11,265 nt of DNA from Candidatus Falkowiibacteriota bacterium (GTDB lineage: Bacteria > Patescibacteria > ABY1 > BM507 > UBA12075): contig DAOVXE010000007.1 of NCBI GenBank assembly GCA_030636285.1, forward strand, positions 1-11,265, written 5' to 3'. A program made the position numbers and the translations under genes. The notes beneath the pieces are model-generated. The model worked only from the letters and a program-made list of their open reading frames with translations. It was not told where the DNA came from and made no database searches. Every line of letters begins with the position of its first letter. Position 1 is the first letter of the stretch. This document shows positions 1-5,576 of the stretch, piece by piece.

Positions 1-796
1 GACTGTTGTTTACTCCTGCTAATAAAACTTGCGCTTCATTATAGTCTCCTTCAGTAACGGTTTTGTAGCCCGGACTTGATTTTGACAGCTGATCTTTGGC
101 ATCCTCATCGGTTAGCACCCGATTAATAGCGTCAAGCGCGTTATTTGCAATGGTATTTTTTTCTTCAGCGGTTGTAAGCGCGGTTTCAATCGCGTCATCC
201 AGCGCGTTCTGATAGGTAGCGGAGGTGTTGCTGAGATTTGTCTTCGCTGTGGCAACTGCTTGCTCGGTCGGGGTGAGATTAGAGCTTAGCGGAGACACAA
301 GGTCGGCTAAAGTTTTTTTTGCCTGCCTGATAGACTCATCAACAGAACTCCTGGTTTTTTCCAATTCTATTTTTGTTGATTCATAAGCTGCTTTTGCCTG
401 AGCCTGACCGGCTCGGACCACGGTAATGTCCTGACTGGTCGCGCCGGCTAATAATTTATTCAAATTTTCACGGGCTACTTGCAGATTCGCTTCGGCTTCC
501 TGTTTTTTAATATCCAAATCCTTATGCTCCAACTCAGCCAACAGCTGGCCCTTAAGTACCGTATCGCCAATCTTTATTAAAATTTGGGCGATTCTGCCGG
601 AATTTAAAAAATTCAAATCAATTTCCTTGTCCGCTTTAACCGTGCCGGTTTCGGAAACTGTCTGAATAATATCGCCAAGCTCAGCCTTAGCGGTCTTATA
701 TGTTACGTCTTCAGATCCGCCCGAAAAGGCCAGTACGGCGATAATGCCGACAACGGCGATAATAACTAATACTATAATTGCTTTTTTTATAGACAT
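1..796 (-). CDS. HlyD/MacA-family efflux membrane fusion protein (periplasmic adaptor), 3' end outside window
   Basis: The frame is open for 265 codons from an ATG at 794-796 to the window edge, so the C-terminus is missing. One N-terminal membrane segment (about residues 5-25, rich in Ile/Val/Ala) is followed by a beta-rich stretch and a half-lipoyl-like region at about 60-90, with a Gly-Asp-x-Val turn near 77-80. A long helical coiled-coil hairpin (about 95-260, rich in Ala/Glu/Lys/Gln) follows and carries the segment LLAGATSQD. This order is that of adaptor subunits of MacAB/YknXYZ-type ABC exporters and RND pumps. By family knowledge the protein would sit on the outer face of the cytoplasmic membrane and couple a transporter to its export path. 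The start lies 7 bp after the response-regulator stop, so the two genes are almost certainly co-transcribed. The partner ABC transporter would be expected beyond base 1. The substrate cannot be read from this part. Confidence 0.9.
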   Translation of the reverse strand, partial: MSIKKAIIVLVIIAVVGIIAVLAFSGGSEDVTYKTAKAELGDIIQTVSETGTVKADKEIDLNFLNSGRIAQILIKIGDTVLKGQLLAELEHKDLDIKKQEAEANLQVARENLNKLLAGATSQDITVVRAGQAQAKAAYESTKIELEKTRSSVDESIRQAKKTLADLVSPLSSNLTPTEQAVATAKTNLSNTSATYQNALDDAIETALTTAEEKNTIANNALDAINRVLTDEDAKDQLSKSSPGYKTVTEGDYNEAQVLLAGVNNS

Positions 797-803
797 ATAT
801 TTA

Positions 804-1217
804 TTAGACTTGAGTGCGCAATTTTTTTATTTTATCCCGATTATTAATTATTTTTTTCACTTTAGCGACAAATTCATCAATATTAAGCTCTGATTTGATA
901 AAATAATATTCCGCGCCCATACTTTGACAGCGTTCTTTTATCTCCTTGTCAGTATAATTTGTAAAAATAAATATGGGAATATTATTGGTTTGCGTGTCGG
1001 CTTTAATTGATCTTAGCAATTCAAAAGCTTCAATATCCGGCAAAATCAAATCAAGCACGATCGCGACCGGAAGAGCTAATTTGATCTGCTCAAGGGCTGT
1101 ATTTATAGTACCGGTTCCATTATGAATAGCGGTTTCAAAACCATCAACCCTAAATTTGGCCTGTAAACCATAAAGCAGAGCCGCGTCATCTTCAATAATA
1201 AAGATTTTTTTCGCCAT
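804..1217 (-). CDS. Single-domain response regulator (CheY-like receiver)
   Basis: The 137-residue protein is a bare receiver domain. It has an acidic cluster at E9-D10-D11, the phospho-acceptor Asp56 in VLDLILPD, the switch Thr86 at the end of the fourth strand (FIFT) and the conserved Lys108 in FIKSE. No DNA-binding or enzymatic output domain follows; the last ~15 residues are a Lys/Arg-rich tail. By family knowledge it would be phosphorylated by a histidine kinase and act through protein contacts. It is the first gene of an operon with the membrane fusion protein 7 bp downstream, which suggests a link to an exporter, but that link is inferred only from gene order. No kinase is in the window. 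There is no Shine-Dalgarno motif before the ATG. A predicted promoter lies about 40 bp upstream. Confidence 0.92.
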   Translation of the reverse strand: MAKKIFIIEDDAALLYGLQAKFRVDGFETAIHNGTGTINTALEQIKLALPVAIVLDLILPDIEAFELLRSIKADTQTNNIPIFIFTNYTDKEIKERCQSMGAEYYFIKSELNIDEFVAKVKKIINNRDKIKKLRTQV

Positions 1218-1258
1218 TACTTAAAAAATTACTAATAATAATTCCGTTTATTACTAAT

Positions 1259-1287
1259 ATTATAGCACAAGCGACCTATTTAAACAA
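1259..1287 (-). promoter_or_regulatory. Predicted sigma70-type promoter of the response regulator/adaptor operon
   Basis: Read on the minus strand, a perfect TATAAT (1259-1264) with an upstream TGC (extended -10) lies 17 bp from a weak -35 TTGTTT (1282-1287). Transcription would start near 1252 and give a leader of about 35 nt. Two direct repeats, TTACTAATAATA (1229-1240) and TTACTAATATTA (1251-1262), are 22 bp apart and the second overlaps the -10 box. They could be regulator sites, though the sequence is AT-rich enough for chance. Confidence 0.55.
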
Positions 1288-1300
1288 AGTAAAAAAGGGT

Positions 1301-1438
1301 AACTGCCACTGGACATACAAAGTATAAAAAACACTGTCATTCTGAACGAAGCGAAGCGCAGTGAAGAATCTCGAGAATATCATAAAGACGCTAAATTCGA
1401 CGGGATTCTTCGCTGTCGCTCAGAATGACAGTGAGCAA
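1301..1438. repeat. Palindromic repeat, family R1 copy 1 (downstream of lexA)
   Basis: A ~138-bp element whose inner arms begin CACTGTCATTCTGA (from 1332) and end TCAGAATGACAGTG (to 1433). Each arm also contains GAAGAATC/GATTCTTC, so it folds into a long imperfect hairpin. The left arm holds tandem 5-bp units CGAAG CGAAG CGCAG TGAAG (1347-1366). Outer ends contain CCACTG and CAGTGAGCA. A second copy in the same orientation lies at 2285-2424. Similar TGTCATTCTGA...TCAGAATGACA elements are common between genes in many bacterial drafts. It could also act as a terminator-like hairpin for lexA, but no clean T-run follows. Confidence 0.85.
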
Positions 1439-1462
1439 TTACAAAAAAGGCAGGCCAGGGCT

Positions 1463-2074
1463 TTAGGCGAATTTTCTGATCACTCCTTTGACAATTCCCT
1501 GAATCAGCGGATCCTTAACATAGATCGGCTCCATGCTTGAATTAGCCGGCTGCAAACGAATACGGTTGGTTTCGCGGTAAAACTTCTTAAGCGTGGCATA
1601 AGCATTATTCAAAAGCGCCACGACCACGTCCCCGCTCTTGGGCGAGGGATTGCGCTCAACTATCACAAAATCACCGTCAAGAATCCCGTCTTCAATCATT
1701 GATTCGCCCTTTACTTTAAGAACATAAGAATTAGCCTGATCCGTTACCAGATCAGCCGGCACAACAATAGTTTCATTCTCCTCAATCGCCTCTATCGGTT
1801 CACCGGCAGTAATCAGACCGGCCAAAGGCAAGGCTAAGGCCTCTTGCCAGTTTACTTTAACCGGATTTAACTCAATTGAGCGCGCCTCATTAAATGACTT
1901 TTTTAAAAAGCCTTTGGACTTAAGATTCTCAAGATGGGCATGCACGGTTGCCGGGCTGGATAAATCAAAGTGATCGCCAATTTCCCTTAAAGAAGGGGCA
2001 AAGCCATGTTCGCGGGTAAAATCGTTTATAAAATCCAAAATTTCCCGCTGGCGTTTGGTTAAATTTTTTCCCAT
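1463..2074 (-). CDS. lexA: LexA repressor, SOS regulator and self-cleaving serine protease
   Basis: At 203 residues this is the usual LexA length. An N-terminal winged HTH (about 1-68: LTKRQREILDFI, then PSLREIGDHFDLSSPATVH) is followed by the linker and the S24 peptidase domain. The cleavage site is Ala90-Gly91 (ITAGEP), the nucleophile is Ser125 (GESM) and the general-base Lys is Lys163 (ATLKK), matching the spacing of known LexA proteins. The family represses DNA-damage genes and is inactivated by RecA-stimulated self-cleavage. The ATG at 2072-2074 gives the standard MGKNLTKRQ start. No Shine-Dalgarno motif precedes it. It is monocistronic, with its own promoter and a candidate self-operator about 125-135 bp upstream. 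Direct copies of repeat R1 lie on both sides. No gene of the SOS response other than lexA is visible here. Confidence 0.97.
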   Translation of the reverse strand: MGKNLTKRQREILDFINDFTREHGFAPSLREIGDHFDLSSPATVHAHLENLKSKGFLKKSFNEARSIELNPVKVNWQEALALPLAGLITAGEPIEAIEENETIVVPADLVTDQANSYVLKVKGESMIEDGILDGDFVIVERNPSPKSGDVVVALLNNAYATLKKFYRETNRIRLQPANSSMEPIYVKDPLIQGIVKGVIRKFA

Positions 2075-2196
2075 ATGTTTATAAATTATTTAATTATTTA
2101 ATTTTTTGACCGGCCCGCCTAAAGCATGATGTTTAACAGCCTAAAGGCAGGCTGGGAATTTTGTTTTTATGGATATTTTTTTATATTTATCCACAT

Positions 2197-2207
2197 GTTC
2201 AATGAAC
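2197..2207. promoter_or_regulatory. Candidate LexA operator in the lexA promoter region
   Basis: The perfect palindrome GTTC-AAT-GAAC lies at about +3 to +13 relative to the predicted lexA start, where a bound repressor would block initiation. Known LexA boxes are CTGT-N8-ACAG (gamma-proteobacteria) and GAAC-N4-GTTC (Gram-positive type). This one has the half-sites in the opposite order, so its identity as the LexA site is inferred from position and symmetry alone. Confidence 0.4.
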
Positions 2208-2216
2208 TATACATCT

Positions 2217-2245
2217 ATTATACACGAACAAAAAACGAAAGTCAA
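2217..2245 (-). promoter_or_regulatory. lexA promoter
   Basis: On the minus strand TTGACT (-35, 2240-2245) and a perfect TATAAT (-10, 2217-2222) are 17 bp apart, a near-consensus sigma70 promoter. Transcription would start near 2210, giving a leader of ~135 nt before the lexA ATG. That leader contains a short inverted repeat, AGCCT...AGGCT (2138-2153), and AT-rich sequence, and otherwise nothing recognisable. Confidence 0.75.
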
Positions 2246-2284
2246 ATAAATAACATATCATCTTGCATTAGACAAGACTAGATA

Positions 2285-2424
2285 ACTGCTCACTGGACAT
2301 GCAAAGTATTTAAAAAACACTGTCATTCTGAACGTAGCGTAGCGAAGTGAAGAATCTCGAGAATATCATAAGAGGCTAAATTCAACGGGATTCTTCGCTA
2401 TCGCTCAGAATGACAGTGAGCAAC
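2285..2424. repeat. Palindromic repeat, family R1 copy 2 (upstream of lexA)
   Basis: Same family and orientation as 1301-1438, with about a dozen differences by eye over ~140 bp. The outer ends are clear here: TGCTCACTG (2287-2295) and CAGTGAGCA (2414-2422). The inner arms are CACTGTCATTCTGA and TCAGAATGACAGTG. The tandem 5-bp units read CGTAG CGTAG CGAAG TGAAG (2333-2352). The first two carry the same A-to-T change relative to copy 1, as if the unit was re-duplicated. It lies just upstream of the lexA promoter. Confidence 0.85.
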
Positions 2425-2443
2425 TATTGCTAAAAATATACTT

Positions 2444-2472
2444 TTGTGGTAATGTAAATATCGTATTATAAG
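2444..2472 (+). promoter_or_regulatory. Predicted promoter of rpmE
   Basis: TTGTGG (2444-2449) and TATAAG (2467-2472) are separated by 17 bp. The expected start, about 2479, falls on the first bases of the MITE-like element at 2478-2656, so the rpmE leader would contain the whole element. No better promoter was seen between the element and the rpmE start codon, which are only 22 bp apart. Confidence 0.45.
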
Positions 2473-2477
2473 TAAAT

Positions 2478-2656
2478 AGACCCGCTGCATAATAAGTTTT
2501 GTAACGAAATTTTCAGATTTTGAGGAAATTTTTCTAAAAAATTTTTTGCTTATGCTACAGCATAGGCCAATAATTTTTTAGGAAAATTTACACCCGTCAA
2601 GCGAGTACAGGCCAAAATATGGAAATTGCAGTAAAAAATTATTATGCAGTGGGTCT
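2478..2656. mobile_element. MITE-like palindromic element, family R2 copy A
   Basis: This 179-bp element has terminal inverted repeats: the left end AGACCCGCTGCATAATAA pairs with the right end TTATTATGCAGTGGGTCT with one mismatch. Inward symmetry continues almost to the centre, where TTATGC TACA GCATAG forms the hairpin tip, so the whole unit is one long imperfect hairpin. It is flanked by a possible 3-bp target duplication, AAT on each side. Copy B lies at 10527-10688 and is closely similar in the interior (shared ACGAAATTTT, AGATTTTGAG, TTGCTTATGC, AGCATAGGCCAA, AAATTGCAGTA). Copy A carries about 17 extra bases near 2595 relative to B. No coding capacity is seen, so movement would need an enzyme from elsewhere. 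Confidence 0.65.
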
Positions 2657-2678
2657 AATAAATTAAAATCCAAGGACT

Positions 2679-3005
2679 ATGAAAAAAGATATCCATCCAA
2701 AATATTACGAAAAGGCTAAGGTAATTTGCGTTTGTGGAAACAATTTTACCACCGGCTCAACGCAAGCTGAGATCAAAACTGAGCTTTGTTCAATGTGCCA
2801 TCCTTTCTATACCGGCAAGCAAAAGCTGGTTGATACTGCCCGCCGGGTTGAGAAATTTGAGGCTAAAGTTAAAGTTAAAGATCAGGTTGCTAAAACCAGA
2901 AAAGGCAAGGCTGTTAAACGAGCCGCCAAAGACGCTACTCGGGCCAAGCGGACAGTAAAAGTCAGCATGAAAGACTTGGAAGCCAAAGCGAAAAAAGGGA
3001 AATAA
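2679..3005 (+). CDS. rpmE: Large-subunit ribosomal protein bL31, zinc-binding form with lysine-rich tail
   Basis: The first ~60 residues are a typical bL31: MKKDIHP start, paired cysteines C17-x-C19 and C37-x2-C40 for zinc (the C+ form), then HPFYTGKQ and a VEKF segment near residue 60. It binds at the central protuberance of the 50S subunit, near the 5S rRNA side. The usual protein is about 65-90 residues. This one runs to 108 because of a highly basic tail (about 61-108, Lys/Arg/Ala-rich), presumably binding rRNA. The ATG at 2679 is preceded by AAGGA (2672-2676), but with only 2 nt of spacing, so that motif may not serve as an SD. The MITE-like element R2-A ends 22 bp before the start codon. 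A strong intrinsic terminator follows. Confidence 0.95.
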   Translation: MKKDIHPKYYEKAKVICVCGNNFTTGSTQAEIKTELCSMCHPFYTGKQKLVDTARRVEKFEAKVKVKDQVAKTRKGKAVKRAAKDATRAKRTVKVSMKDLEAKAKKGK

Positions 3006-3016
3006 ATATTATATTT

Positions 3017-3054
3017 AATACATACCGTCTTTGATAGTGGTATGTATTTTTTAT
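3017..3054 (+). terminator. Intrinsic terminator of rpmE
   Basis: A perfect 10-bp stem, AATACATACC (3017-3026) and GGTATGTATT (3039-3048), with a 12-nt loop, runs into a T-rich tail. It begins 11 nt after the rpmE stop. Confidence 0.85.
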
Positions 3055-3082
3055 TAAATACTTATCTTTTTAAAACTATTAT
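3054..3082 (+). promoter_or_regulatory. Possible prfA promoter
   Basis: TTAAAT (3054-3059) and TATTAT (3077-3082) are 17 bp apart. The -35 match is poor and the -10 is good. Transcription would start near 3089, inside the hairpin repeat that forms the rest of the prfA leader. The sequence is AT-rich, so this is a weak call; prfA needs a promoter here because rpmE ends in a terminator. Confidence 0.3.
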
Positions 3083-3156
3083 AGACGACAGACAGCAGAC
3101 AACAGAATCCCGAGTACTCGGGACTGCCGTCTGCTGTCTGTCGTCTATTGTCTAAC
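3081..3156. repeat. Inverted repeat with 7-bp tandem-unit arms in the prfA leader
   Basis: A perfect 20-bp inverted repeat, ATAGACGACAGACAGCAGAC (3081-3100) and its complement at 3129-3148, encloses a second perfect palindrome, TCCCGAGTACTCGGGA (3108-3123). Both arms are tandem 7-bp units. The left arm reads AGACGAC AGACAGC AGACAAC (3083-3103) and the right arm GTCTGCT GTCTGTC GTCTATT GTCTAAC (3129-3156). It ends 2 bp before the prfA ATG and leaves no room for a ribosome binding site. The RNA would form a very stable hairpin. There is no T-run after it, so it does not look like a terminator. Confidence 0.85.
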
Positions 3157-3158
3157 CA

Positions 3159-4193
3159 ATGTACGAAAAAATTAAAAAAGAATTTATTGAAATTGAAAAC
3201 CGGCTTAGTGAGTTTGGTATTATTAACAACCCTGAAAAACTGGCAAAGGTTTCAAAGCGCCATGCCGAACTGCGCGGCTTGATCGCTTTAATTAAAGAGT
3301 ATGATAATATTGAACAGCAAATTAAAGGGAATATTGATATTATTAACAGCGAAAAAGACAGCGAGCTTGTGGAAATGGCAAAGGCCGAGCAGGGTGAATT
3401 AGAGATTAAACTCTCCGGCCTTAAAAAGCAAATTGATCTGGAGCTTAAGCCAAGCGACCCTTTGGACGTAAAAAATATAATTATGGAGATCCGGGCCGGT
3501 ACCGGCGGGGATGAATCAGCGCTATTCGCGGCTGATCTGTTCCGTATGTATTCGCATTACGCAGAAAATAAAAATTGGAAAATAGATATTTTAAATACCA
3601 GTCATATCGGCATTGGCGGACTAAAGGAAATTATTTTTGAAGTTAAAGGAAAAAATGTTTATAAAGACCTTAAATACGAAGCCGGCACTCACCGGGTTCA
3701 GCGCGTTCCGGAAACCGAAAAACAGGGGCGCATCCATACTTCGGCCGTAACTGTGGCGGTTCTGCCCGAAGCCGAGGAAACAGATATGGAAATTAAAAAC
3801 GAGGATATCCGAATTGACGTTTATTCCGCTTCCGGACCGGGCGGACAAAGCGTGAATACGTCTAATTCCGCCATCCGCGTAACCCATCTGGCAACCGGGG
3901 TTATAGCGCAATGCCAGGATCAAAAATCCCAACAACAAAATAAAGAAAAAGCTATGCAGGTGCTGCGCTCCCGGGTTATGGCCAAAGTAGAAGAAGAGAA
4001 AGCCGCTAAAGAAGCAAAAGCGCGGAAAGAGCAGGTAGGGTCTGGCGATCGCAGTGAAAAAATCCGCACTTACAACTTTCCGCAAGATCGCATTACTGAT
4101 CATAGAATAAAAAAATCCTGGCATTCTATTGACAGGATCATGGATGGCGGTATTGATATGATTATTGAGGAATTAAAAAGGGCCGCGCAGTAA
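3159..4193 (+). CDS. prfA: Peptide chain release factor 1 (RF1)
   Basis: The 344-residue protein is a little shorter than the ~360 usual. The N-terminal helical domain (about 1-100) is followed by the stop-codon-reading domain with the RF1-type tripeptide P184-E-T186 (RVPETEKQGRIHTSA), and the GGQ loop at 228-230 (SGPGGQSVNTSNSAIRVTH) that enters the peptidyl-transferase centre. The C-terminal part carries the usual RTYNFPQDRITDHR. The P-x-T motif marks RF1 (reads UAA/UAG) rather than RF2 (SPF motif). Gln230 is the residue methylated by PrmC, whose gene lies downstream beyond one inserted minus-strand gene. The ATG at 3159 gives the expected N-terminus and is the only sensible start. No Shine-Dalgarno sequence is present because the hairpin repeat ends 2 bp upstream. 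Confidence 0.97.
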   Translation: MYEKIKKEFIEIENRLSEFGIINNPEKLAKVSKRHAELRGLIALIKEYDNIEQQIKGNIDIINSEKDSELVEMAKAEQGELEIKLSGLKKQIDLELKPSDPLDVKNIIMEIRAGTGGDESALFAADLFRMYSHYAENKNWKIDILNTSHIGIGGLKEIIFEVKGKNVYKDLKYEAGTHRVQRVPETEKQGRIHTSAVTVAVLPEAEETDMEIKNEDIRIDVYSASGPGGQSVNTSNSAIRVTHLATGVIAQCQDQKSQQQNKEKAMQVLRSRVMAKVEEEKAAKEAKARKEQVGSGDRSEKIRTYNFPQDRITDHRIKKSWHSIDRIMDGGIDMIIEELKRAAQ

Positions 4194-4214
4194 GCAATAA
4201 ACCGGGCGGCCTTT
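4176..4214. terminator. Bidirectional terminator between prfA and the convergent gene
   Basis: GGCCGC (4181-4186) pairs with GCGGCC (4206-4211), and flanking A and T runs extend the stem across one bulged G. On the plus strand TTTAT follows the hairpin; on the minus strand CTTTTTAATT follows. The prfA stop lies inside the loop. The loop is about 19 nt, longer than ideal. Confidence 0.5.
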
Positions 4215-4232
4215 ATACTATCTCTTTTTTTA

Positions 4233-4622
4233 TTAGTAGCCATATACTTGTATTGCTAATGGATACTTTCCTTTTTCAATTGATTCTTTACTTTCAGGAA
4301 TGTATGGATATTTCCTCTTATCTTTAATCCCTGCTGAAACATAACAGGGACGTAATAACTCGTTTATTTCTAAACGTTCCACGCAACTCTGAAAAAAATC
4401 AAAAAAAAGTTCTTCATTTTCGTATTCAGTGCCATGTAATAGCACTATCAATTTTTTTAATAATTTTTTTTCTTCTTTACTAAACACAATATAATAACAT
4501 ACTGTCCTTCGTGTGTGTCTTTTAAAAATTTTCTCAATTATTGACGGAAGATCTGTATTTCCGTCAAATTCACATTCTTTTTCTTTCCTGCAACGGTTTT
4601 CATATACGAATATGGTATACAT
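4233..4622 (-). CDS. Hypothetical protein, probably acquired
   Basis: I do not recognise this 129-residue protein. It has no signal peptide and no membrane segment. It looks soluble and mixed alpha/beta, with a short N-terminal strand (MYTIFVYEN), a Lys/Glu-rich middle, four scattered cysteines (C12, C17, C42, C80; a fifth, C93, follows in RPCYVS) and a Tyr/Lys/Pro-rich end. It sits on the strand opposite prfA and prmC, whose products act together, so it looks inserted between them. Unlike every other gene in the window it has a strong, well-spaced Shine-Dalgarno motif, GGAGGTG (complement at 4627-4633), 4 nt before the ATG. That supports both the start and a different origin. A second AGGAGG-like motif (complement at 4664-4671) has no in-frame start at proper distance. 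Confidence 0.75.
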   Translation of the reverse strand: MYTIFVYENRCRKEKECEFDGNTDLPSIIEKIFKRHTRRTVCYYIVFSKEEKKLLKKLIVLLHGTEYENEELFFDFFQSCVERLEINELLRPCYVSAGIKDKRKYPYIPESKESIEKGKYPLAIQVYGY

Positions 4623-4697
4623 TAGCCACCTCCATTTTTATTGTTGCTATAAGAACAAAAATATTCCTCCTAAAATTTATGTTACCTTAACACTCTT

Positions 4698-5576
4698 ATG
4701 ACAATAAATCAAGCCTTAATAGAATCTGCGCGAAAATTGCAAAAAAACAAAATTCCAACCCCGCGCTTAGACGCGGATCTTTTATTGTCTTTCATTTTAA
4801 AAAAATCAAGAGAATGGATGTTGGCTCGGCCAAAATTTAAGCTAACAAAATTTCAAATATTTAAAATCAATCGTTTAACGCGCAGAAGAATAAAGAACGT
4901 GCCATTGGCTTATTTGGTTAAAGAAAAGGAATTTTATGGATTAAAATTTAAAGTGAATAAACACGTATTAGTGCCGCGGCCGGAAACGGAAATGATGGTG
5001 GATGTCATCTCGCAACTCATAACTCATAACTCACAACCCACAACAATAGTAGATGTTGGCACCGGAAGTGGATGTATTGTCATTACGCTGGCTAAAAAAA
5101 TAAAATATGGAAAATTTATTGCTACTGACATTTCTAAAAAAGCACTGAGGGTCGCGAAAGAAAATGCTAAATTTCATAATCTCCATAATATAAAATTTCT
5201 TCAGGGTAATTTGTTATCCCCCATTATAAACGAGTTACGAGTTACGAGTTATAAGTTACGAGTCGTGATTACCGCTAATTTGCCGTATTTAACGCCAATA
5301 CAGCTAAAAAACTCCCCCACTATCCAGACAGAGCCTAAAAACGCCCTTTTGGGCGGCTCTGACGGGCTTAAATATTATCGCGAATTGTTCTCGCAGTTAA
5401 AAACTTTAAAAAATAAAAAAATAACAGTGCTTTGCGAAATTGATGCCGAACAGAGCGGCCCAATCTCTAAACTGATAAAAGAAAAATTACCAAAATATAA
5501 ATTTCAAATAAAAAAAGACCTGCGCGGCCATGATAGATTGGTAATAATTAAGCTATTATCCGATACAAATTTTTAA
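4698..5576 (+). CDS. prmC: Release factor glutamine methyltransferase (PrmC/HemK)
   Basis: This 292-residue protein uses S-adenosylmethionine to methylate the glutamine of the GGQ motif in release factors. The N-terminal helical domain (1-~80) binds the factor. PRPETE (93-98) is followed by SAM motif I DVGTGSG (119-125), the acidic Asp144 and the NLPY signature (194-197, the (D/N)PPY-type motif). Two segments look added to the fold: LITHNSQPTT (107-116) before motif I and NELRVTSYKLRVV (178-190) before NLPY. Both are encoded by tandem 7-bp repeats in opposite orientation. Reading frame and motifs remain intact, so the enzyme is probably active. No clear SD precedes the ATG at 4698. The last 21 bp overlap the convergent antitoxin gene. 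The substrate gene prfA lies ~500 bp upstream. Confidence 0.95.
   Translation: MTINQALIESARKLQKNKIPTPRLDADLLLSFILKKSREWMLARPKFKLTKFQIFKINRLTRRRIKNVPLAYLVKEKEFYGLKFKVNKHVLVPRPETEMMVDVISQLITHNSQPTTIVDVGTGSGCIVITLAKKIKYGKFIATDISKKALRVAKENAKFHNLHNIKFLQGNLLSPIINELRVTSYKLRVVITANLPYLTPIQLKNSPTIQTEPKNALLGGSDGLKYYRELFSQLKTLKNKKITVLCEIDAEQSGPISKLIKEKLPKYKFQIKKDLRGHDRLVIIKLLSDTNF
5014..5041 (+). repeat. 7-bp tandem array (AACTCAT type) inside prmC
   Basis: Four head-to-tail units, AACTCAT AACTCAT AACTCAC AACCCAC, lie within the prmC frame. The reverse complement of the unit is ATGAGTT, the same heptamer (in another phase) that builds the array at 5232-5266. The array encodes part of a non-conserved loop just before SAM motif I. 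Confidence 0.85.
5232..5266 (+). repeat. 7-bp tandem array (GAGTTAC type) inside prmC
   Basis: Five units, GAGTTAC GAGTTAC GAGTTAT AAGTTAC GAGTCGT, lie in opposite orientation to the array at 5014-5041, with 190 bp of conserved methyltransferase sequence between them. Three 7-bp units equal seven codons, so unit gain or loss in threes keeps the frame. It encodes ELRVTSYKLR-type residues just before the NLPY motif. Confidence 0.85.

Noticed and set aside
1301..1438. tRNA or structured ncRNA gene
   Set aside because: The fold is a simple long hairpin with no cloverleaf, anticodon arm or CCA end, and the second copy shows it is a repeat family.
3621..4124. Long open frame on the minus strand inside prfA
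   Set aside because: It is fully antisense to conserved RF1 domains, has low-complexity Phe/Leu-rich composition and lacks a start context. It is a shadow of prfA.
3159..4193. Recoded UGA (as in Gracilibacteria or SR1)
   Set aside because: TGA ends rplY-type and other frames normally in both strands' neighbours (for example 11248-11250 ends the last gene), and no conserved protein here needs in-frame TGA read as an amino acid. RF1 alone does not decide the code.
5014..5266. CRISPR array
   Set aside because: Units are only 7 bp, contiguous without spacers, and inside prmC. No cas genes are in the window.
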